Part shown: piece after piece, positions 56,375-64,000 of the stretch
How positions within the stretch are numbered: the stretch's first letter is position 1
Layout of the letters: each line of letters starts with the position of its first letter
NCBI GenBank assembly: GCA_921293015.1
Contig: OV121093.1
Span: 3,085,027 to 3,149,026 of the forward strand
Length of the DNA: 64,000 bases
DNA from: Phorcus lineatus
Taxonomy: Eukaryota > Mollusca > Gastropoda > Trochida > Trochidae
Direction: 5' to 3'
The notes under the pieces: generated by a model
Databases searched by the model: none
What the model saw: only the letters and a program-made list of their open reading frames with translations
Told to the model about the DNA's origin: nothing
Position numbers and translations under genes: made by a program

Positions 56375-57204
56375 CACAAAGAACTTAATTAAGCACCCCC
56401 TTTTTTCGAAAACGACTTTGGCTGCTCTGGAAATATTTTGGTTCATTTGACGCAATAAACACTCCAGATTTAAGAATCCCCAACATGCAAAAATAATTAT
56501 GTCATGAGAAAAAATGTAATTTTGCCAAATATAACTATGGTCACAGGCGAGAAACTACACACTAAACTTAAGATTTTTCAAACGAGATTTCTGATCCCTA
56601 TTTGACATTTATACACTAAAACCTGTTTTATCATGCATTATAAGAGAGTAGCTAGACATTGAATTTAAGGAGTTTTTTAATCAAAAAATGAAAAAAATGC
56701 CTTTAATCTTAACATCTGTGAGTCAATTTAAGATTGTCTTAGTTGAACTTGTTGATAAAAGACTTTTTCTTCCTCTAGATAAGCCATTTTCTTCAGCAGT
56801 GCTCAGTTTTTCCTTTATGCAGATTTAAAAAAGATTGATATTGGAAACTTTTGTGATTTTGATGGTTTTTATTGCTAAAACGACTGTAATTTGCTATGGG
56901 GTCATTTACTAAAAAGTCATCATTGCAGTCAAGAGAATGTTAATTATCACATTGCAGCAAAAAATATTGACTTTCATTTTGAGTTTTAAGGTAACTTGGA
57001 TTTTGACTAGAAAATACCAAACTTTTAAAAAAACAGTTATGAAGAGACAGTGAATTGTAAATCGAGTAAAGTTTTAATTTTCACTCTGCTTAATGATAAT
57101 TCTATCAATATTCACTAACTGTTTTCCTGGAAATTTGTAACGTTTATTATTAACACATTTTTTTCTGCTTGAAACATAGGGGGTGCTTAACTAAGTTCTT
57201 TGTG
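56375..57204. mobile_element. 830-bp non-autonomous Tc1/mariner-type MITE inside the minisatellite
   Basis: TIRs CACAAAGAACTTAATTAAGC (56375) and inverse GCTTAACTAAGTTCTTTGTG (57204) are flanked by TATA on both sides. The interior is AT-rich with no ORF. The TIR resembles that of the Tc1 element at 5205 (CACAAAAAATTAAGCAAC). Confidence 0.83.
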
Positions 57205-57255
57205 TATATGTATACACCTATAAACCGGGGACACACTGCCAACCGGGGACGTCCT
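57205..57255 (+). repeat. CCGGGGAC minisatellite, last cluster
   Basis: TATACACCTATAAACCGGGG, then ACACACTGCCAACCGGGGAC. It continues the array split by the MITE. Confidence 0.85.
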
Positions 57256-57582
57256 GCCTATATATCATTTACATTTGTCCACATGAAACATTTCAACTAT
57301 GGACTCGTGGGGATACGTATACAACTCGCCTTTCAGTAGGAGATCATCAATCCTAATGATCTTTGAACTTGTTTTGGATTTGAAATAACCTTCACCTTAC
57401 TGAAATTAATTGTAAATGCAAAATTACACATGCAATATCCCGTGGTTGTGTGTGGTTTTAGTCATTATACCAATCACTTAACGCCTTTTTGTGTTCATTA
57501 CGTTTTTTAGATAAAGGAATTTAAATTAGTATTTAATGTAGCCTTTACTGATTCTAATCATTTTCAATAATTCATGTTACAG

Positions 57583-58162
57583 TTGTGCAAATTGAAGATA
57601 GAATAAGACGAATAGAGGTCGGTATTCGCTCATCATTGACAACAGATGAACCTGTAAGCTTTCATTGATTACTTTCTTTTTTTTTCCCTAGGTTATCTTT
57701 AGTATTTTTTTAAAAGGAATGAAATCTTAAGCTTTGTTAACATTTGAATGTTTGTTTGGATAGTAATGACCAATATATAATCCATTACATTTTACATTTC
57801 AGAATGTGAGAGGGTGCATAGGTTACTTGAAGGAATTAGAAAACATACCTTTGTGTATTCTAATCTTGAAGAAAAATCCAAAGGTTATAAATACTATTAA
57901 AAAGGTAATTCACAACATAGTTTAACATGTTAGTAATCAGTTAACATTTACAAAATTAATTAAAGAAGTATTTGTCTTTATAACATAAACTTGTTAATGA
58001 GAAATACAATATGTATAGTGTCCCTAATAGAATGTCACGTCCAAAACGGACCATAATTCAACATTTTTTTTTTTTCCTCTCTAGTGCAGACGATACAAGA
58101 AATGTGACCTTATACGAAGGATAGCAGATAGACTGTACAGTCACATTCGGGCCATATAATTG
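57583..58162 (+). CDS. LEDGF/HRP2 integrase-binding-domain-like (TFIIS N-terminal-type) exons
   Basis: Exons 57583-57653, 57803-57904 and 58085-58162 join in frame (phases 1, 0, 0). They give QIEDRIRRIEVGIRSSL, then GCIGYLKELENIPLCIL, then VINTIKKCRRYKKCDLIR and ADRLYSHIRAI before a TAA (58157-58159). The C-I-x2-L-x-E-L helix, the I-x-T-x-K-K-x-R-R-x-K hinge and the final L-Y helix are the pattern of the integrase-binding domain of LEDGF/p75 and HRP-2, a chromatin-reader adaptor fold. The TAA is two codons from the donor (TTG|GTAAGA), and the next exon continues in phase 0. So this may be a separate short protein, an alternative transcript, or the nonsense-mutated start of the SET gene that follows. 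Confidence 0.6.
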
Positions 58163-58334
58163 GTAAGAGCTTCACTACAGACCATCGAGTTTCGTTTTCT
58201 TCGCAGTGATTATGCCTACAATGGGTTTCCTTCTACTTGTTAAATGGCTATTTGATAAGTACAATCATTCTAGATAATAGATCAATTTGTTTGCGTAGAA
58301 GTTATGATAAATTGTCATGATGTTCTGATTGCAG

Positions 58335-61300
58335 AATATGCAGAAGGACACGAGGAATCTTCCACAAGGTAAACTTTAGTTATATGACTCTTCTCTCAAA
58401 CATACATATAATCGATAGATAGTTCAATCAAGTACACTTTTAAGTATTTCATCTTTGAATTCTGTTGAGACGTCCACAACTACCATTTTAGAACAAAATA
58501 TCTAACCATTTCGATAATTGATTGCTTGTTTCTTTTAGCTCCTGCAACAAGAAAATCCTCAAGAAAAACAAAGCAAATTGAAGCACTATCATGGAGTAGA
58601 CATCACTTTGACGTGAAATTTGTCAGTAAAGAAATTGGTGAGATGTTACTATTCAAATGACTACAAATACATGATAAAAATCAAGAAACAATTCTAACAA
58701 TTCATTGACTGTGGTACATATATATGCATTAGTATTTCATCATCTCAATCATGTATAAACTTTAGCAATGTAAAACCTTTTAAGATGATCATGACAAAAA
58801 CGCAATAAAAGATGTTGATACTTTCATACTTCAAGTTTTAAAAGGACCAGGTACAAAAATAATTCGACGGATAATGACACGAATATACAGCATTTGTTAT
58901 CAGTACTTGTTTTCATTCTAATTATAGGTAAAGGTGTGTTCTCCAACCGGCAGTTTCAGAAAGGAGACTTTCTTCTCCCGTACGAAGGAAAGCTTTTGGA
59001 TGAAGACCCAGAGCTTGATGACGAAACATATGTATTCGAATTCAAGAGCAAGGGCAAATCTTTCTGGTATGTAAGTGACAACAGTTGCATCATCATCTTC
59101 ATTTATTATTGTTGCTGTTGTTGTTGTTGTCGTTGTCGTCGCCATCGTCGTCATCATAATCATCAGCATTATTATGATTATTATTATTTTTAGGATTGAC
59201 GCCACTTGTGAAGAGGTCAACGGGCGTTATATAAATGACAGCAAAAAGAGTCCCAACTGCTGTGCAAAGTTGACACAAAAAGATGGAAAACCAGGAGTTG
59301 GATTTTATGCCCTTCGATCAATAGAAATGGGGGAAGAACTCCGATATTCATATGGGACGTCATCATCTCATTATCCTTGGCGGTCAAAAGTAAGTTTTTT
59401 TTATTCTTCTATCTTATTATTTTCATAAACGTAGGTTTTAGTTTAATATGTTTAAATTGCTATTGAATATATTTTCAGTGTCAGGAGTTGAAGACAGAAG
59501 GTAGATTTATCATCTTATGCACGCTTGTAATGTTAAAGCATGGAAAGAAACCAGTGTAGTTTGAAATAACTCCGTTAATAATAACCCGTTAATAAAAATA
59601 AGGAATGTCTTGTACCTTTCCAAATACACGATTTTAAATACTAACCGAATTTGTAGATTAGAATATTATATGCATTAAATTGTTAAGACAAAATTAATGA
59701 TGATACTTTTACTGCGGTGAACTCTATACAACTATATATTGCATGCTAAAAGTAGACATGGAATTTCTAATGTACAAATTTGAGGAACATTTTAATCACT
59801 TTATGTTTATCCACAAATGTAAAAGTTGTTAGCTATTATGATGAATTTATCAAATAATTCGTATCAATTAAATATGCACACTACTACTCTAGTCAAATAG
59901 TAACTATTGATTTCCTGATTTACTTTAGCTCACTTGTTACAAAAACAAATACTTTTAACTTTAATTTTGTTCTTTGATGTTACGGTCCACCAAAATATTT
60001 GTAATGAAAATCAAAATGCTGATTTCTTTCTCAACAGTTCGACAAACATCTGTTCTCAAAGGGACAAGGTGTCGTCCAAACAACACTGTGCCTGAAACTG
60101 CCTACAAAACTTCTCATGAAGCTCAAGAAACCAGTAATGGACCAAACAACATTGCCGATGAAACTGCTTCTACTGCCTACAAAACGTCTCATGAGGCTCA
60201 AGAAACCAGTAATGGACCAAACAACATTGCTTATGAAACTGCTTCTACTGCCTACAAAACGTCTCATGAGGCTCAAGAAACCAGTAATGGACCAAACAAC
60301 ATTGCCGATGAAACTGCTTCTACTGCCTACAAAACGTCTCATGAAGCTCAAGAAACCAGTAATGGACCAAACAACATTGCCGATGAATCTGCTTCTACTG
60401 CCTACAAAACGTCTCATGAAGCTCAAGAAACCAGTAATGGACCAAACAACATTGCCGATGAAACTGCTTCTACTGCCTACAAAACGTCTCATGAAGCTCA
60501 AGAAACCAGTAATGGACCAAACAACATTGCCGATGAAACTGCTTCTACTGCCTACAAAACTTCTCATGAGGCTCAAGAAACCAGTAATGGACCAAACAAC
60601 ATTGCCGATGAAACTGCTTCTACTGCCTACAAAACGTCTCATGAGGCTCAAGAAACCAGTAATGGACCAAACAACATTGCCGATGAAACTGCTTCTACTG
60701 CCTACAAAACGTCTCATGAAGCTCAAGAAACCAGTAATGGACCAAACAACATTGCCGATGAAACTGCTTCTACTGCCTACAAAACTTCTCAGGAAGCTCA
60801 AGAAACCAGTAATGGACCAAACAACATTGCCGATGAAACTGCTTCTACTGCCTACAAAACTTCTCATGAGGCTCAAGAAACCAGTAATGGACCAAACAAC
60901 ATTGCCGATGAAACTGCTTCTACTGCCTACAAAACGTCTCATGAAGCTCAAGAAACCAGTAATGGACCAAACAACATTGCCGATGAAACTGCTTCTACTG
61001 CCTACAAAACGTCTCATGAAGCTCAAGAAACCAGTAATGGACCAAACAACATTGCCGATGAAACTGCTTCTACTGCCTACAAAACTTCTCATGAGGCTCA
61101 AGAAACCAGTAATGGACCAAACAACATTGCCGATGAAACTGCTTCTACTGCCTACAAAACTTCTCATGAGGCTCAAGAAACCAGTAATGGACCAAACAAC
61201 ATTGCCGATGAAACTGCTTCTACTGCCTACAAAACTTCTCATGAGGCTGATGAAACCAGAAATCCACCAAACGACTATGGACCAAAAAGATTCTTGAAGT

Positions 61301-63756
61301 CGAATGCAAAGCAAAAACATGAAGCTAGTGAAAGTGACAGCAATATATCTTCAGGTGCCGATTCTGGCAGTGAATATATTCCTGGCAGTTCAGAGTCTGA
61401 TCCTGAATCTGATTCAGCTTCCAAGGTCTATCCATGTTTAAAGCCAATAGCAAAGAAGATCAGATCTGAATATACTGACACATATTCCATTGAAGTCATT
61501 ACAACAAACAACAAAGACGGCAGGGTGTATGACAAAAAACACTACTGTCTCTTTTGTGAAAAACCTCAATCAAAATTGCCTCGACATTTGGAAACTGCGC
61601 ATGGAGAGGAGGTAGAGGTGGCACAATTTCTCATCGAAAAAGATCCAACGCAAAGGAAACAGAGAATTAAAAAACTGAGAAATATGGGTAATCATCTACA
61701 TAACACCAAAGTTATGGTTGAGGGCTCTGGGAACTTGATCGTCTCTTATAGACCCGAGTTTGGAACTTCTTGGAAGGATTACGTTCCTTGTGAGTACTGT
61801 TTGGGCTATTACGTCGGCAGAGATCTTTGGAAACACACAAGAAGATGCGAGTTGGCTCCAGTGCAGGGAAAACACAGAAGGGTCCTCCAAAATGCTCGGT
61901 TGCTGCTGCCGACGCCTGAATCGACAAGCGGTTTCAATGAAATTATTTCGTCGTTGAGAAATGACACTATTGGTATGGCTTGTAAAGGCGATTCCCTGAT
62001 TAAGAAACTGGGAGAGAAGCTGTATCTGAAACAAGGCCATGACAAGGAACAACTGGTCTACATCAGAAATTCAATGAGAGAACTTGGCAGATTACTCCTC
62101 CAGATGAGAAAAACAATCGGACCAGCAGATGCTAATCTTGAATGTTTCATTGATCCTAAACATTTCAGAAAGATGCTCACCTGTGCTAAAGAAGTCTCCG
62201 GGTTTGATCCTGAAACACATCTTTTTGAGACACCGTCATTGGCACTCAAACTTGGTGGTACACTGAAAAAATGCGCTAAAATCCTGAAGCGTGACAGCAT
62301 TATAACAAGCGACACAGACGCCAAACAGCGAGCAAATGATTTTGCCGAATTGTGTCAGATGGAATGGACTGACGAAATGGCAACACATGCGCTTCGGACT
62401 CTCTCTGAAAATCAGAGAAATAAAGTCAAGCTTTTACCACTTACAAAAGATGTGATGATTCTATCACAATACATTCGCAAAGTTGGTGAGGAAGCTTGCA
62501 CAAATCTAAGCCATACATTTTCTCCAGAAGCATGGGAAATGCTTAATGAAGTAGCCCTTGTCTCGTTGATCCTGTTCAACAGACGGAGACAAGGAGAAGT
62601 TTCAAAAATGAAGTTAGCTGACTTACGTGAACAACACAAGACTAGTCAGCCTGACGTTTTGGATGGACTGTCGCCCCTTGAACAACACCTCTGCAGTGTC
62701 CTAAAGAGAGTTGAAATAATTGGGAAACGTGGGAGAATTGTTCCCATTATCATAACTTCCGAGATGAGCATATGGATAGACATTCTTGTCGAAAAGAGGA
62801 TAGACGCAGGGGTCCATGACGGCAACAAGTTTCTTTTTGCAAGACGAAATTATGGATCCTTAGGTCACATCAGAGGATGTGACGTTTTGAGATCGTTCAG
62901 TGAACGATGCGGAGCCAAACGCCCACTATGTCTCCGATCAACAAAGCTTCGAAAACAGATCGGGACTCTGTCACAAATCTTGAATTTAAAAGAGAATGAA
63001 CTTGACATCCTGGCCAATTTTCTTGGCCATGACATAAGAGTCCATAGACAATATTATAGGTTACCGGAAGAAACTATACAGGTGGCAAAAGTGTCAAAGA
63101 TTTTGCTTTCTCTTGAGAAGGGACAGTTAAGCAAGCAGAAAGGAAAGAGTTTGGACGAGATTGAGGTTGACGTAGATGAAGGTATGATTTTTGTCACTCT
63201 CTATTACGTAATATTCATAATTTTACAATGTTGTGATACAACCATCATCTATATGACAACTAAGTTGATTTATATGAAAGATATATCTTCGCATACTGGT
63301 CATGTACATATAAAGCATGTTGATTCATTTCAACCATACATGTAATTCGGAATGATAAAATATATATTATTATGAAATGTTCCAATAAATAAGTAACATG
63401 GAATGATTTTTTATGTTACAGAAATAGACCTGGGTCCTGAACAATGTGATCCAGATGAAGACGATGACGATGATGCCAGCGATGGTGATCTTGACACTGA
63501 CGAGGATGCTGCAGTTCGAGGTAGTTCGATGTTTTGTTGTATTGCTATACTGATAACTTTTACTGTATCAAAGTGTCAAACAGACAATTGTCACATTCCT
63601 TCATGATGCAAGAATAACCTGTGACTTACTCTTAAAATTCTTTCATGTCTTTTGAATTTAAGAAATACTGACAAAATAGAAAGTCAGTTACAGAAAAGGT
63701 TCAATTTTCAGATTTGATTGAGACAAAAAACAGCTTGAGCGTTCCGAAGAGAAAAT
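58335..63756 (+). CDS. SET domain - 75-bp repeat - zinc finger - tyrosine-recombinase-like fusion protein (3' end outside window)
   Basis: The eight exons are 58335-58368, 58539-58637, 58928-59066, 59194-59389, 59479-59500, 60038-63181, 63422-63520 and 63712-63756. Every donor/acceptor phase agrees, giving about 1,259 codons so far. After a basic start (KSSRKTKQIEALSWSR), the SET domain runs from GKGVFSNRQFQKGDFLLPYE through RYINDSKKSPNCCAK to GEELRYSYG, most like KMT5A-type H4K20 methyltransferases; the usual NHS reads NDS. Fifteen 25-residue repeats follow, then a C2H2 finger (CLFCEKPQSKLPRHLETAH) and a C2HC finger (CEYCLGYYVGRDLWKHTRRC). The recombinase-like core has box I NRRRQGEVSKM, a strand Lys (KRGRIVPIII), RSTKLRKQIGT, ANFLGHDIRVH and a candidate Tyr in RQYYRLPEE. 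An acidic tail follows. The start may be the Met in the first exon (MQKDTR). The gene is open throughout and appears intact. Confidence 0.75.
60100..61224 (+). repeat. Fifteen in-frame 75-bp tandem repeats in the SET/recombinase gene
   Basis: Exactly 1,125 bp (15 x 75). Each unit encodes AYKTSHEAQETSNGPNNIAD then ETAST. Units are almost identical, differing mainly at ACG/ACT and GAA/GAG codons. A sixteenth, diverged unit starts at 61225. Because 75 is a multiple of 3, other frames are open too, but only the plus frame joining the SET and recombinase parts is meaningful. Confidence 0.97.
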
Positions 63757-64000
63757 GTGAGTAACTATTATGTTTATAGAATCGTTTCTGAAAAACGCAA
63801 AGGTGTCATTTTTCTGAGAAAAAAAAGGAATTTAAAAGACGCTTAAAATTTAGACAAAGGTTTTACTCTTATTCTTTTCCCATTGTTGTAATTTCCTGTT
63901 TATACATGTGTTTTTAATGACTCATGGAGATTTTGATCTCTACGAAAACCATGCTAGATTTGTTGAATTAAATATTTACATTGTATAAAGGGACACAGGG

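Noticed and set aside
48832-57583. Firm assignment of the ATG TCG AAA G segment as first exon of the downstream gene
   Set aside because: Only phase and donor quality support it; chance agreement is about one in three, so it is listed with low confidence.
58918-59220. Minus-strand ORF rich in Thr/Ile over the SET exons
   Set aside because: It comes from a CAT/GTT low-complexity intron and the antisense of the SET exon.
60100-61224. CRISPR-like array
   Set aside because: Repeats are contiguous 75-bp coding units without spacers, in a eukaryotic intron-containing gene.
60031-61320. Long minus-strand and second plus-frame ORFs across the 75-bp repeat
   Set aside because: The repeat length is a multiple of three, so several frames stay open. 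Only the frame that splices to the SET exons continues into the zinc-finger and recombinase domains.

Overview
The window looks like nuclear DNA of an invertebrate, most probably a gastropod mollusc. It is AT-rich and has spliceosomal GT-AG introns, TATA-box promoters and tRNA-derived SINEs. It also carries many copies of a GTGAGTGAGTGAGTT...TTTAACG-type short repeat of a kind I associate with abalone-like molluscan genomes; that species guess is from memory and unverified. No rRNA gene, intact tRNA gene, CRISPR array or bacterial operon is present.

Region by region. (1) 1-9,052: a large minus-strand Helitron carrying a cysteine-protease-like ORF, a RepHel protein (HUH nickase plus PIF1 helicase) and a three-exon RPA70-like gene. 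A Tc1 element sits inside the RepHel frame, and one in-frame stop separates Rep from helicase. (2) 9,888-15,788: a TIR-flanked element with one about 1,530-codon reading frame that combines a PIN/FEN1-like nuclease signature with a C-terminal CXC domain. It is broken by one frameshift and one stop. (3) 15,789-19,733: the 3' half of a second, decayed Helitron, cut by a hAT element (19,734 to about 21,060) that is itself interrupted by a 67-bp retroposed repeat. (4) 21-46 kb: a tandemly duplicated and mostly pseudogenised family of small proteins of unknown function, three mucin-like or single-pass membrane protein genes, 145-bp satellite blocks, nested SINEs, a decayed CCHC/endonuclease/RT LINE, and two plus-strand small genes with TATA boxes that share an upstream direct-repeat motif. 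(5) 46,381-48,311: a second Tc1 element with a nested palindromic foldback. (6) 48.5-57.2 kb: dispersed CCGGGGAC minisatellites, a Tc1-type MITE, and a well-supported four-exon minus-strand gene for a 185-residue secreted or membrane protein. (7) 57.6 kb to the end: a plus-strand gene whose exon phases all agree. Its exons encode a LEDGF/TFIIS-N-like helical domain, a SET methyltransferase domain, fifteen 75-bp in-frame repeats, two zinc fingers, a tyrosine-recombinase-like domain and an acidic tail that runs off the window.

The two strongest candidates for something undescribed are the SET/tyrosine-recombinase gene (a SETMAR-like fusion made with a different recombinase class, with a possible chromatin-tethering domain upstream) and the TIR-bounded PIN-nuclease/CXC element. 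The unknown small-protein family in the 22-42 kb array comes next. Exon models were derived by hand from splice-site and phase agreement; no database search was possible.
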